DNA from: Prado023 sp963798745
Lineage (GTDB): Bacteria > Actinomycetota > Actinomycetes > S36-B12 > CAIYMF01
NCBI GenBank assembly: GCA_963798745.1
Contig: CAWCUF010000003.1
Location: forward strand, 1-64,000
Reading direction: 5' to 3'
Length of the DNA stretch: 64,000 bases
The notes beneath the pieces were generated by a model. It saw only the letters and a list, made by a program, of their open reading frames with translations. It did not search any database and was not told the DNA's origin. This document shows, piece by piece, positions 51,460 through 60,184 of this stretch (positions within the stretch are counted from its first letter, which is position 1; every line of letters starts with the position of its first letter). The position numbers were made by a program, and so were the translations under genes.

Positions 51460-53805
51460 GTGCGCGAGGTTCAGGGTCCAGTGCCCAACTGGGTCCCGAC
51501 TGCGCCGCTCGCCGGCTTCGTCGGACTGATCGGGCTCCTCGCCGTGCTCGCGGTCGCCCCCGGCTTGGGCCTCCCGGGGTGGGCAGTGGGTGTCGCGTGC
51601 GGTGCCGGGCTGGCCGTCTTGCTGGCTCGCGCGATGGCCCGTCATGGCCGGGTCGGGCTGGGGCCGGCGGACAGAGTCACGCTCGTACGCGCGGTCCTGG
51701 TGTGCGGGGTCGCCGCACTCGCGGCGGACTCGTTCGGCAGTCACCCCGCTCCCGGGATCCTGGTGGCTCTGTCAGTCGTGGCGCTGATGCTGGACGGGGT
51801 GGACGGCCAAGTGGCTCGGCGGACGGGAACCGGCTCGGCCTTCGGGGCGCGCTTCGACTTCGAGGTCGACGCCTTCCTGATCCTGATCCTCAGCGCATAC
51901 GTTGCTGGGCAGTGGGGCTGGTGGGTGCTCCTGCTGGGGCTGGCCCGCTACTTGTTCGTGACCGCCAGTTGGGCGCTGCCCTGGCTGCGTGGCTCCCCGC
52001 CGCCCCGGCAGTGGTCCAAGGTGGTCGCGGTGGTCGTGGCCGTGGTGCTGATCGTCGCGGCAGCCGGCGTCCTGCCCGATGTCGCAACCGTCGGGATCCT
52101 CATCGTCGCGATGGGGCTGCTGGCCGAGTCGTTCGGGCGTAGCGTCTGGGAGCTGTGGCGCGTCGATGGAGGTCGGCAGTTCCCGTGGGGCGCCGTGACC
52201 GCGGCACTCGCCCTGCTGCTGATCTGGGCCGCGCTGCTGGCGCCGAACCGACTCGAGAACGTGGCGCCCAGCGCCTTCCTGCGGATCCCCATCGAGGGCG
52301 TGCTCTTCGTTGCCATCGCCCTGGTGCTGCCTGCTGGGGGCGCACGGGTCCTCGCGCTGCTCTGCGGCCTGGCACTGGGCGTCTTGACGATCCTGCGGCT
52401 GCTCGACATGGGTTTCAGGGTGGCCTTCGACACCCCGTTCCATCCCGTCTACGATGCGGCGTACGCCGGGTCGGCCTGGGGGTTGCTCAGCGACTCGATC
52501 GGAGGCCTAGGCGCGCTGGTCGCCCTGATCGGGGCAGGAATGCTCGCCCTCGCCCTGGTGACCTTGTTGCCGATGTCCGCCCTTCGCCTGACCCGACTCG
52601 TGGCCGGGCATCGGCGGCTGTCGATCCGCGTACTGGCCCTGCTGACCGCGACGGCACTGATCGCGGCCGCGTTCGGCACCCAGCTGGGGTCAGCCGGACC
52701 GGTTGCCTCCACCGCAGCAGCCAGGCTCGCCGTCACTCACGTGGCCCAGGTCCGCGACGACCTCGCCGACCGCGAGGAGTTCGTGCGCGCTGTTGAGCAG
52801 GACGACCCCTTCGCCAGCGTCGCGGAGGACGATCTCCTGACCCGACTGCGAGGCAAGGATGTGCTCCTGGTCTTCATCGAGAGCTACGGACCCGCGGCCC
52901 TGGACGGCCCCGTCGTCGAATCGGCGCTCGACGCCGGGCAGCGACGGCTGCAGGAGGCAGGTCTGTCAGCGCGCAGCGGATGGCTCACGTCGCCGACCTT
53001 CGGTGGCAAGAGCTGGCTGGCGCACAGCACACTGCAGTCCGGCCTCTGGGTCAACAGCCAGCAGCGACACGACCACCTGATCACCAGCACCCGGCTCACC
53101 CTCACCGCCGCGTTCGGTCGTGCCGGCTGGCGAACCGTTGCCGTCGCGCCGGCCGTCGAGGGCTCGTGGCCCGAGGCGTCGACCTTCTACCACTACGACG
53201 AGGTCTACGACCGTCGGAACCTCGGGTACGCCGGGCCGGAGTTCAGCTGGGCCGCCATGCCCGACCAGTACACCTTGGCCGCGCTCAAGCGCTTGGAACT
53301 CGACGAGGCGGAGCGAGCGCCGCTCATGGCCGAGGTCAAGTTGGTCTCCAGCCACTGGCCCTGGGCGCCGCTGCCTCGCATGGTCGACTGGGGGCTGATC
53401 GGCGACGGCTCGATCTTCGATCCGATGCCGTCCGAGGGCAGGACGCCGGAAGACGTCGGTCGCGATGCCGACCTGTTGCGGGCCGCCTATGCCGAGTCCA
53501 TCGCCTACTCCCTGGACGCGGTGACCTCGTTCGCGCAACAGCTGCACGACCCGAATCTGGTGCTCGTGGTCCTGGGGGACCACCAGCCGTCCAGCCTGGT
53601 GTCAGGCCAGGGGGCCAGCCATCACGTGCCCGTGAGCATCGTCGCAGGCGACCCGGCCGTCACCGACCGGGCAGCAGAATGGGGTTGGCAGGCGGGGCTG
53701 CGCCCGGATGCCGACTCACCGGTCTGGCCCATGGATGCCTTCCGGGACAGGTTCCTGGCCGGATACGGCCCCGCATCATCGATCTTGTCCCCGGCCCGTT
53801 CCTGA
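51460..53805 (+). CDS. fused CDP-alcohol phosphatidyltransferase and sulfatase/LTA-synthase-like protein
   Basis: 781 residues. The CDP-alcohol motif DGxDGxxAR...GxxxDxxxD is complete at 112-137 (DGVDGQVARR, GARFDFEVD). More membrane helices run to about residue 415. From about 460 comes an alkaline-phosphatase-superfamily domain with LLVFIESYGPAALDG, TFGGKSWLAHSTLQSG and VVLGDHQPSS. The first domain would join a CDP-linked alcohol to an acceptor; the second resembles phosphoglycerol transferases. GGAGG lies before GTG 51460. Divergent from the dehydrogenase operon with an 79-base shared promoter region. Confidence 0.9.
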   Translation: MREVQGPVPNWVPTAPLAGFVGLIGLLAVLAVAPGLGLPGWAVGVACGAGLAVLLARAMARHGRVGLGPADRVTLVRAVLVCGVAALAADSFGSHPAPGILVALSVVALMLDGVDGQVARRTGTGSAFGARFDFEVDAFLILILSAYVAGQWGWWVLLLGLARYLFVTASWALPWLRGSPPPRQWSKVVAVVVAVVLIVAAAGVLPDVATVGILIVAMGLLAESFGRSVWELWRVDGGRQFPWGAVTAALALLLIWAALLAPNRLENVAPSAFLRIPIEGVLFVAIALVLPAGGARVLALLCGLALGVLTILRLLDMGFRVAFDTPFHPVYDAAYAGSAWGLLSDSIGGLGALVALIGAGMLALALVTLLPMSALRLTRLVAGHRRLSIRVLALLTATALIAAAFGTQLGSAGPVASTAAARLAVTHVAQVRDDLADREEFVRAVEQDDPFASVAEDDLLTRLRGKDVLLVFIESYGPAALDGPVVESALDAGQRRLQEAGLSARSGWLTSPTFGGKSWLAHSTLQSGLWVNSQQRHDHLITSTRLTLTAAFGRAGWRTVAVAPAVEGSWPEASTFYHYDEVYDRRNLGYAGPEFSWAAMPDQYTLAALKRLELDEAERAPLMAEVKLVSSHWPWAPLPRMVDWGLIGDGSIFDPMPSEGRTPEDVGRDADLLRAAYAESIAYSLDAVTSFAQQLHDPNLVLVVLGDHQPSSLVSGQGASHHVPVSIVAGDPAVTDRAAEWGWQAGLRPDADSPVWPMDAFRDRFLAGYGPASSILSPARS

Positions 53806-53839
53806 GCACCGAGCGAGTGAAGGGCCACCACGCCCCCGG

Positions 53840-54397
53840 TCACGAGGACAACCGGTACAGCCGGGAGATCAGGGAACCCCCAGTGACCCGGCGGCGGAGC
53901 ACTGCGTCCACGCCCAGCACGCGGCCGGCTGCGAGCCCGACGACCGCCAGGTGCGCCGCGGCCATCAGGAAGTAGCTCCACGCCCATACGTTGGGTGCGC
54001 CCCCGACGCTGAGGAAGATCGTCATTGTGAGGATCAGCCCAACCACAGCCCAGAACCTGGTGGCAATGCCGAGCAGGAGGAACAGACCCAAGCAGATCTC
54101 GACGATGTAGACCCCCCAGCCGAACACAGCGAAGTTGGGCAGCACAACTCTCTCGATGACAGCAGAGAAGGGCGCGAGCACCGGATACTCGACAGCCAGC
54201 GACGTCTGGTTGTACAGCCCGGAGTTGTCATCCGCGCCGAACCGCGGAGGGATCTTCCATGACAGGTTCTCCAGCCACAGCAGGCCAACGACGACCCGAA
54301 CCACGAAGGCGCTGATCCGGGCCGTCCTGTCGTTGGGCAGCTGACCCGGCGATCCTGCAGCCTGCGGGTCGACCACGTGATCCGACGACGTCCTCAT
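53840..54397 (-). CDS. DoxX family membrane protein
   Basis: 185 residues. Four membrane segments: FVVRVVVGLLWLENLSWKIP, FGWGVYIVEICLGLFLLLGI, FWAVVGLILTMTIFLSVGGA and FLMAAAHLAVVGLAAGRVLG. The WLENLSWKIP motif in helix 1 is typical of TQO/DoxX-like proteins with a longer extracytoplasmic loop. GAGGAGTGAG lies just before ATG 54397. It is convergent with the fused transferase gene; its role is unknown. Confidence 0.85.
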   Translation of the reverse strand: MRTSSDHVVDPQAAGSPGQLPNDRTARISAFVVRVVVGLLWLENLSWKIPPRFGADDNSGLYNQTSLAVEYPVLAPFSAVIERVVLPNFAVFGWGVYIVEICLGLFLLLGIATRFWAVVGLILTMTIFLSVGGAPNVWAWSYFLMAAAHLAVVGLAAGRVLGVDAVLRRRVTGGSLISRLYRLSS

Positions 54398-54529
54398 AGC
54401 TCACTCCTCGTGGTTGGGGCCAGGCCCAGCGGAGGACGTGACGTCGACCGGCCTGACGGGCGGCGTCCTGGACTTCGATGGTGTCGCGAATCGTGCCGAA
54501 GGCTTCTGCCAGGGGCAGTGGCCCGGGCG

Positions 54530-54705
54530 ACGGACGCAGGTTTCTGAAGGTCCCCGTCGACCGGCTCGATGTCCAGGGCGCGCAGCAGCGGGGCCCGACG
54601 CGGACGGCGCACCAGCACGCGGGGCGTCACCCCCTCGTCGATGAGCAGCCGGGCGACCTCGAGGCCGATGACACCCGTCCCACCAGTCACCAAGATGCAC
54701 TGCAT
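54530..54705 (-). pseudogene. NAD-dependent epimerase/SDR, N-terminal fragment, copy B
   Basis: From ATG 54705 the minus strand reads CILVTGGTGVIGLEVARLLI, VLVRRPRRAPLLRALDIEPV and DGDLQKPASVARA, then departs. It matches copy A (45,120-45,490) but is cut earlier, after about 58 codons. The upstream 100 bases also match copy A, including CACAACGGCCGG. Confidence 0.75.
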
Positions 54706-54810
54706 ACGCCCTATCGTGGACCCACCCAGCCGAATCGGCCCAGCGAGATCCCCCACCCGAGGACCTCAGCCACAACGGCCGGACCCAGATCGGGGCAAGC
54801 CCCAGGGTCA

Positions 54811-55035
54811 CCCCTCATGCGCATGGTCCTGCCCGGGTCCGAGGGTGGGGAGCAGCCCATTCTGTACGCCGCCACGGTCGCAGCCCCGGGGTCCTACTCC
54901 GGCCCGCAGGGACCCGGAGAGATCCGCGGCAAGGTCGGCCGCGCGAAACTCAGCCGACACGCGACCGACGAGGAGCTCCGCCGACTGTGGTGGCAGAGGG
55001 CAGACGCAGGACACGCAAGGGAGCACAGGTCATGA
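54811..55035 (+). pseudogene. short-chain dehydrogenase, C-terminal fragment
   Basis: The plus strand reads GGEQPILYAATVAAPGSYSG, PQGPGEIRGKVGRAKL and HATDEELRRLWWQR, which fits the end of SDRs of the retinol dehydrogenase/oxidoreductase type (PTLxAAT...GxYxGPxGxxExRG). No catalytic or cofactor region precedes it. The stop overlaps ATG 55032 of the next pseudogene. Confidence 0.6.
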
Positions 55036-55467
55036 CGATGGTGGCCCGGAAGCACTACTCGGTGCCTGAGATCTACCGGATCACCCACCTGGCGGCCCGG
55101 ACCGCTGCGGTCGGGGCGCCGACCCGCTGCGACCGGCAGTCCGCCGAGCGGATCATGTTGGCCGTCAGGTCAATGGCTGCGAGCTGTGCTCCCACGCCCA
55201 CCCCCGTCTCGCCCTCGACGTGGGGTGAGCGACGCGCAGGTCCGAGCCCTGCTCGGCGGGGTGACCTCCGACGTCCCGGACGAGCAGCTCCCCGGCATCG
55301 CGTTCGCCCAGCACTACGCCGACACCCGGGGGCTCCCAGACCCGATCGCGTGGACCGCCCTACTCGACCAGTACGGCACGACCCGAGCCCTGTGCGTGCT
55401 GCGCGCCGCCCGCCTGATGATGTGGGGCAACGCGCCGGGGATCCCGCTGAGCTCGCTGCGCGCGTGA
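55032..55467 (+). pseudogene. carboxymuconolactone decarboxylase-like protein (AhpD fold), frameshifted
   Basis: Three frames must be joined: MVARKHYSVPEIYRITHLAA, RQSAERIMLAV; then VNGCELCSHAHPRLALDVG with the CxxC and His of the AhpD active site; then VSDAQVRALLGGVTSDVPDE to a stop at 55465-55467. The breaks lie near 55165 and 55225. The redox-active centre is preserved in sequence, so decay is recent or caused by read errors. Confidence 0.7.
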
Positions 55468-55599
55468 CTGCAGGGCTCCCCTGACCCGGGCAGCAGCCTG
55501 GCCTACGAGATCGGGACACCGCTGGCCTCCAATTCTGGTCACCCCGGCCGCCCTGGTCCACGCACGGCAGTCGTCCCGGACCTCGGCTGGGACACGATC

Positions 55600-55878
55600 G
55601 TGCTGCGGACGTTCGTGCTCGTGCTCATCTCCGGGATCGTGCTCACCGGTGCCTACCTGGCGCTCAACCCACCTGAGGTCGCGAACTTGTCGCTGCCCCG
55701 ACGCAGGCCCGCAGCCCACGCCTGGGAGCTGGCGCTGGCAGTCTGGCTGTGGGACTCCGGCCGCTGGCTCGCCGACTACTGCCGGCTCAGTTTCGTCGCC
55801 GTGGCGCACTGGGGCCGACACAATCTCCCGGTGCTCGTGCTGGCGGGCCACCCTGCACTCGGCACGGGGCCATCCTGA
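55600..55878 (+). CDS. hypothetical protein with one membrane segment
   Basis: The frame starts with LRTFVLVLISGIVLTGAYLA, a plausible membrane helix or signal anchor, then LNPPEVANLSLPRRRP and HAWELALAVWLWDSGRWLAD. No ribosome site is clear and I know no family. Given the broken genes on both sides it may be part of a decayed gene. Confidence 0.3.
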   Translation: MLRTFVLVLISGIVLTGAYLALNPPEVANLSLPRRRPAAHAWELALAVWLWDSGRWLADYCRLSFVAVAHWGRHNLPVLVLAGHPALGTGPS

Positions 55879-56048
55879 TCGCCCACGTCATCTTCGTGAT
55901 CAGTAGGCACCAGTAACTTCCCTTGACACCACCGACCCCGGCGGCGGAGGCTGGCTCCCGCTGGGCCGGTGCATCTTCGGCGCCCTCCGCCAACGTCACG
56001 CGGGTCGAAGATCCACCCCCAACACCACCATCCACCCAGGGAGCGACC

Positions 56049-56426
56049 ATGGCGCACGGAGACATCACCCACATCGACATCCCGGTCACCGACATGGCCC
56101 AGTCCACGACCTTCTACGCGGGGCTCTTCGGCTGGCGCATCGCCGAGGTCCCCGACTTCGAGGGCTACCCGATGTGGCAGGCACCCAACGAGATCAGCGG
56201 CGGCGGCCTCGCCCCCCGCGATGAGGGGTTCACCCAGCCACGCTCGTATGTCGAGGTCGACTCCATCGACGAGACCCTCGCCAAGGCGACCGCCAGCGGC
56301 GGCACGGTGCTCAAGAGCAAGCAGCAGATCAGCCCGACCAGCTGGTGGGCCGTCCTGGCCGACCCGGATGGAAACCACATCGGTCTCTACGAGGGGCACA
56401 CCGACACCACGGAGTCCTCGACGTAG
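56049..56426 (+). CDS. VOC family protein
   Basis: 125 residues: DITHIDIPVTDMAQSTTFYA, GLFGWRIAEVPDFEGYPMW and the end WAVLADPDGNHIGLYEGH, a two-module glyoxalase-like fold of the short type (often annotated glyoxalase/bleomycin resistance). Metal ligands could be His8 and Glu near the end. GGGAG lies seven bases before ATG 56049. A PHP-domain gene follows 11 bases later on the same strand, so the two are probably co-transcribed. Confidence 0.88.
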   Translation: MAHGDITHIDIPVTDMAQSTTFYAGLFGWRIAEVPDFEGYPMWQAPNEISGGGLAPRDEGFTQPRSYVEVDSIDETLAKATASGGTVLKSKQQISPTSWWAVLADPDGNHIGLYEGHTDTTESST

Positions 56427-56437
56427 TCCCGCTGGAA

Positions 56438-57451
56438 ATGGATCCGGTCGCAACGCTCAAGCGGATCGCGTTCCTCCTGGAGCGCCAGCAGGCCGAGACC
56501 TACCGGGTGCGTGCCTATCGCCGGGCCGCGTGGCGGCTGGAGGGCCTGACATCCGAGGAGCTGCGACGGCGGATCGACACGTCGACCCTGACCGAGCTGG
56601 CTGACGTGGGGCCCAAGACGGCCGCCGTCGCTGTGGCCGCAGCGGGCGGCCGGGTGCCCGACGAGCTGCGCCAGCTCGAGGAGGATGCGCTGGCCCCGCT
56701 CGCCGCAGGCGGTGAGCAGCTGCGGGCGCTGCTGCGCGGGGACCTGCACACACACTCGAACTGGTCCGACGGCAGCAGCCCGATCGCCGAGATGGCCCAG
56801 GCCGCAATCGCATGCGGTCATTCCTACCTCGCCCTGACTGACCACTCCCCCCGATTGACCGTGGCCAACGGCCTGACAGCCGAACGCTTGCGCGAGCAGC
56901 TCACCGTGGTTCGCGAGTTGAACGCGCAGCTGGCACCCTTCCGGATCCTGACCGGCATCGAGGTCGACATCCTCGACGACGGGACCCTGGACCAGCAGAC
57001 CGACCTGCTCGACCAGCTCGACGTCGTCGTGGCCAGCGTCCACTCCAAGCTGGGGATGGACCCTCGGACGATGACCCGGCGCATGGTCACCGCGGTGGCC
57101 AACCCACACGTGGACGTACTCGGGCACTGCACCGGGCGGCTGGTCCGCGGCGAACGCGGCACCCGCCCGGAATCCCAGTTCGACGCCGCCCTGGTCTTCG
57201 AAGGATGCCGACGGTACGGCGTGGCGGTGGAGATCAACTGCCGACCCGAGCGACGTGACCCGCCCACCCGGCTGCTGGCCCTGGCCCAGGACGTGGGCTG
57301 CCTGTTCACAATCAACACCGACGCCCACGCCCCCGGGCAACTGGGCTTCCTCGATCACGGCTGCGCCCGCGCCCAGCAACTCCCACTCACCCCCGACCGG
57401 ATCCTCAACACCCTGCCCGTCGACGAACTACTGAGATGGGCAGCCCGCTGA
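56438..57451 (+). CDS. PHP domain-containing protein (PolX-like C-terminal architecture)
   Basis: 337 residues. Residues 1-75 form a helix-hairpin-helix-type DNA-binding region (AFLLERQQAETYRVRAYRRA, LADVGPKTAAVAVAA). From 100 the PHP phosphoesterase begins with DLHTHSNWSDGS, His104 and His106, then LALTDHSPR, GIEVDIL, VASVHSKLG, LGHCTGR and NTDAHAPGQL, all metal-binding motifs. It lacks the polymerase palm of PolX. A 3'-5' exonuclease or phosphatase role is likely. Confidence 0.88.
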   Translation: MDPVATLKRIAFLLERQQAETYRVRAYRRAAWRLEGLTSEELRRRIDTSTLTELADVGPKTAAVAVAAAGGRVPDELRQLEEDALAPLAAGGEQLRALLRGDLHTHSNWSDGSSPIAEMAQAAIACGHSYLALTDHSPRLTVANGLTAERLREQLTVVRELNAQLAPFRILTGIEVDILDDGTLDQQTDLLDQLDVVVASVHSKLGMDPRTMTRRMVTAVANPHVDVLGHCTGRLVRGERGTRPESQFDAALVFEGCRRYGVAVEINCRPERRDPPTRLLALAQDVGCLFTINTDAHAPGQLGFLDHGCARAQQLPLTPDRILNTLPVDELLRWAAR

Positions 57452-57636
57452 CCTACGCTAGGCCCCTCCCCGACCCCCCGGTCCCCAGGAGGCCGCGCAT
57501 CTGCGCTGCTCGGGTCGCTCGTGTCGGCCCGCCGTTGCGGGGTGAGGTAGGTGACGTTCACGTCCCCGCCGAGCTGGCTCTCGTCGCCTCACCCCGGCCC
57601 AGCGTCACCAACGCCGTCGAGGCCCTCGAATTGGGG
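57452..57636. other. short gap between convergent genes
   Basis: The plus strand contains VPAELALVASPRPSVTNAVE, weakly like the end of a helix-turn-helix domain, without start or family. Nothing else was seen. A terminator should be here but no strong hairpin was found by eye. Confidence 0.35.
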
Positions 57637-58401
57637 CTAGGCGGACTCGGCGGCCGATAGCCACGCGGTTCGGGCGACGGCCAGGGCCTGATCGGCACGG
57701 ATGCTCAGCCGGGTCTGATGTCCCAGAGCGGCCCGCCAGTCCCGTTCGTCGATACCGGCGGTGAAGATCCACTCGCTCGGGGGTTGGCCGAACGGCCCCC
57801 GCGCGACGAACACCGCCACGGCCTCAGGGGTGATCAGCCCGCGCTCGGCCAGGGCCCACAGGTCGTACAGATCGCGAGGCGCCCGTCGCTCGATCCACAC
57901 CGCCAGCTTCGCCGCCGCTGCAGCGGGCGCGGTCAGCACAGCCATCCGAGCCGGCGGGGCATCGGCGTAACGCTGCTCGAGGTCGTGGACCTCGGTCGGC
58001 CCGGGGTAGCCCGAGCCCTCGACGAGTTGCAGTTGGACACTGGTCTGATCGTCGACGATCAGGACGGCGGGTTGGCTTCCCATGGTCGAGGTCAGCGCCG
58101 GCCGCCAACTGGCGGCGCCGTGGCTGCGCGCCAGACCGGTACGGATCGCGGACTGCAGGGCGGCGGCCACCTGCGATCGGGGCGCCACCGCGATCAGGTC
58201 GAGATCCTCGCTGAGCCGGGACGCGGTCAGGTAGGTCCGAGACAGCGCGGTACCGCCGAAGAACACGACGTCCGTGCTGGGGACGCCGGCGGAGATGGCC
58301 GCGAGTACGTGGGAGATCAGGTGATCGCGGCGCACCTGTTCCATGTCGACGCCGAATCGATCCGCGACTGCCGCCCATTCGGTCTGCCAGTGGCCGTTCA
58401 T
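57637..58401 (-). CDS. AbiEii/AbiGii-type nucleotidyltransferase toxin
   Basis: 254 residues from ATG 58401. The nucleotidyltransferase motif VVFFGGTALSRTYL (GGTAL at 49-53) and the acid pair SEDLDLIAV (Asp66, Asp68) are intact. AbiEii proteins are type IV toxins that transfer nucleotides, in known cases to tRNA, and arrest growth in phage defence. The start overlaps the stop of the antitoxin gene by four bases (ATGA), the usual order. Confidence 0.9.
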   Translation of the reverse strand: MNGHWQTEWAAVADRFGVDMEQVRRDHLISHVLAAISAGVPSTDVVFFGGTALSRTYLTASRLSEDLDLIAVAPRSQVAAALQSAIRTGLARSHGAASWRPALTSTMGSQPAVLIVDDQTSVQLQLVEGSGYPGPTEVHDLEQRYADAPPARMAVLTAPAAAAAKLAVWIERRAPRDLYDLWALAERGLITPEAVAVFVARGPFGQPPSEWIFTAGIDERDWRAALGHQTRLSIRADQALAVARTAWLSAAESA

Positions 58402-59030
58402 GGGCGCATCGTCTCGAGCCGGCGCAGGGTGGCCCGCATCCGCTGCTGGCCGGCCAACCGCCGCAACACCTGCAGGTCGCACACCGGCAGCAGGGCCCCG
58501 ATCGCCTCCCGCGCATCCAGATCCACCATCCCAGGATCGGACCGGGCGAGGTCCAGGACCGTCTGCTCCACGGTGGTGGCCAGCGCCTGGCCGAGGTCGG
58601 TGCTGACCAGGGTGGCGTCCAGGGCGGCCACATCCCGGCGAACGAAACGCACCACCGCGTCCCGGTCCACGAGCTGGACCGGGCGATGGGCCCGGGGAAC
58701 CGCCACCCACGCCTGCGCGCCTGCCCGGGGCAGCGCCCGGTGCATCCGGGCCGCCGACTTGCCCATCAGGACCGGAACCCGGTCGCCGAACACTGCCGTG
58801 GCGATACCAGCCGCGGCCGCCTCCAGGCTGGGCCGCCACGACTCGGCGTCGAACTCCAGAGGGACCGCGCAGTAGTACCCATGGGCCAACCGGTGCAACA
58901 CCCCCCGAGCCTCCAGATCCCGCACCCGAACCCGCGGCTGGGCATACACCTGACCCAGATCAGCGGGCCGAACGGTGCGCATCGGCGCCCGGGCAACCAC
59001 CCGTGGGCCCTGCATGACCTGTCTCGGCAT
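58398..59030 (-). CDS. AbiEi-type antitoxin/autorepressor
   Basis: 210 residues. The N-terminal winged helix includes RTVRPADLGQVYAQPRVRVR, DLEARGVLHRLAHGYYCAV. The C-terminal AbiEi_1 domain includes TTVEQTVLDLARSDPGMVDL. AbiEi represses its own operon and counteracts AbiEii without binding it directly. The promoter has two direct AAAAGTA-type repeats just upstream of ATG 59030. The pair is complete and probably working. Confidence 0.88.
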   Translation of the reverse strand: MPRQVMQGPRVVARAPMRTVRPADLGQVYAQPRVRVRDLEARGVLHRLAHGYYCAVPLEFDAESWRPSLEAAAAGIATAVFGDRVPVLMGKSAARMHRALPRAGAQAWVAVPRAHRPVQLVDRDAVVRFVRRDVAALDATLVSTDLGQALATTVEQTVLDLARSDPGMVDLDAREAIGALLPVCDLQVLRRLAGQQRMRATLRRLETMRP

Positions 59031-59035
59031 GTAGC

Positions 59036-59057
59036 AAAAGTACTCTGAAAAGTAACT
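59036..59057 (-). promoter_or_regulatory. direct repeats in the abiE promoter
   Basis: AAAAGTACT at 59036-59044 and AAAAGTAACT at 59048-59057 are direct repeats 12 bases apart, starting six bases upstream of the antitoxin start codon. The stretch is strikingly A+T-rich for this genome. They are the likely AbiEi binding sites and overlap the likely promoter. Confidence 0.5.
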
Positions 59058-59129
59058 ATTTGCACACTCAATAGGGCGATCGGGTGCCTCCGCCTTGGGG
59101 CCGTCCAGTGTGAGCCGCAGTCTCGGTCC

Positions 59130-59160
59130 CTGAACTCCATACCGCGCCCGGCGCCCCTGG
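59130..59160 (+). repeat. interspersed intergenic repeat, 3' fragment R7
   Basis: CTGAACTCCATACCGCGCCC with GGCGCCCCTGG matches the 3' end of R1 and R3. The GGGCTAC half is missing, so the copy is truncated. It lies in the gap between the abiE operon and a methyltransferase gene. Confidence 0.65.
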
Positions 59161-59338
59161 GTGGCTCATCCGCGGCCCGAGCCGGGCCGAGGGATGAACC
59201 GATCAGCGACTCGAGGGGGCTCGGGTCCGAGCCAGGTGCTGTTCCAGAGCGGCGGTGACGGCCGTCGGCTCCAACGCTGGTTCTTGTCGGCGACGAGGAC
59301 GTCGCGAACGTGACAGTTCTCGCCCAACTTGGCCACGA

Positions 59339-60184
59339 TCACCGGCTGACACCGCCCCTCGGGCGGGCGAGCACGGCGAACCAGTCGGCGTCGGCACGGT
59401 AGGGGGTGCCCGTGAGCGATCCCCAGATCTGGTCCACTGCAAGGCCGGCCTGCTCCAGGACGGGCGCCAGGGTTGCTGGGGTGTAGTCGTGGAACCACAT
59501 GCGGTACGCGACGACGCCGACGTGGTCATCGGCCACGACGTACTGCTCACACGTGACGTCGCCGGGATAGGTGTAGGTGTCGGTGACGACCAGGTGCGGG
59601 TGGGGACGCCAGAACTTCCCGTCGCCCAACTCGATGCGCCTTGGACCTGCGGGCCGGTGGGCCGTCGCAGTGCTGACATCGAAGATGAACGCCCCCGCGG
59701 GCTTCAGCGCGGCCGTGACGCGTCGCAGGAGACCGTCACGCACCGGGTCGGCGAAGGTGTTCAGCTCGCCGTAGGCCTGCAGGATGAGATCGTAGGTGCC
59801 GATGGCATCGAGCGTGAGGAAGTCCTGCACCCTGTAGTCCACAGCCAGATTCGCCTCATCGGCCCGCGAGCGCGCGTAGGCGATCGACCCCTCGCTCAGA
59901 TCCAGGCCAGTGACCTCGCAACCCGCGGCCGCCAACCGGTTCGCGTACAGGCCCGGGCCACAGCCCAGGTCCAGTACCCGCCGACCCGGGCCTGCCAAGC
60001 CCCGCTCGGTCAACCAGTCGACCGACTCAGAGATGAGCCGTGTTGATCGGCTGGCTGCCTCCGTTCGGTCGTCCAGGTGCGTGGCAAGCAGCTGTCGGGC
60101 GATGTAGGGGTCGTCCCAGAAGGGCGCCTGGCTGGGTTCGAAGAGCTGCGGCCGCTGGACCGCACGCTCGATCTGCTCGATCAC
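59339..60184 (-). CDS. class I SAM-dependent methyltransferase
   Basis: 281 residues from GTG 60184. Motif I is VLDLGCGPGLYANRLAAAGC, the acidic loop GLDLSEGSIAYAR, and a later region VTDTYTYPGDVTCEQYVV. This is the general Methyltransf_25 type, with a long C-terminal beta part. Substrate unknown. Stand-alone gene. Confidence 0.85.
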   Translation of the reverse strand: MIEQIERAVQRPQLFEPSQAPFWDDPYIARQLLATHLDDRTEAASRSTRLISESVDWLTERGLAGPGRRVLDLGCGPGLYANRLAAAGCEVTGLDLSEGSIAYARSRADEANLAVDYRVQDFLTLDAIGTYDLILQAYGELNTFADPVRDGLLRRVTAALKPAGAFIFDVSTATAHRPAGPRRIELGDGKFWRPHPHLVVTDTYTYPGDVTCEQYVVADDHVGVVAYRMWFHDYTPATLAPVLEQAGLAVDQIWGSLTGTPYRADADWFAVLARPRGGVSR

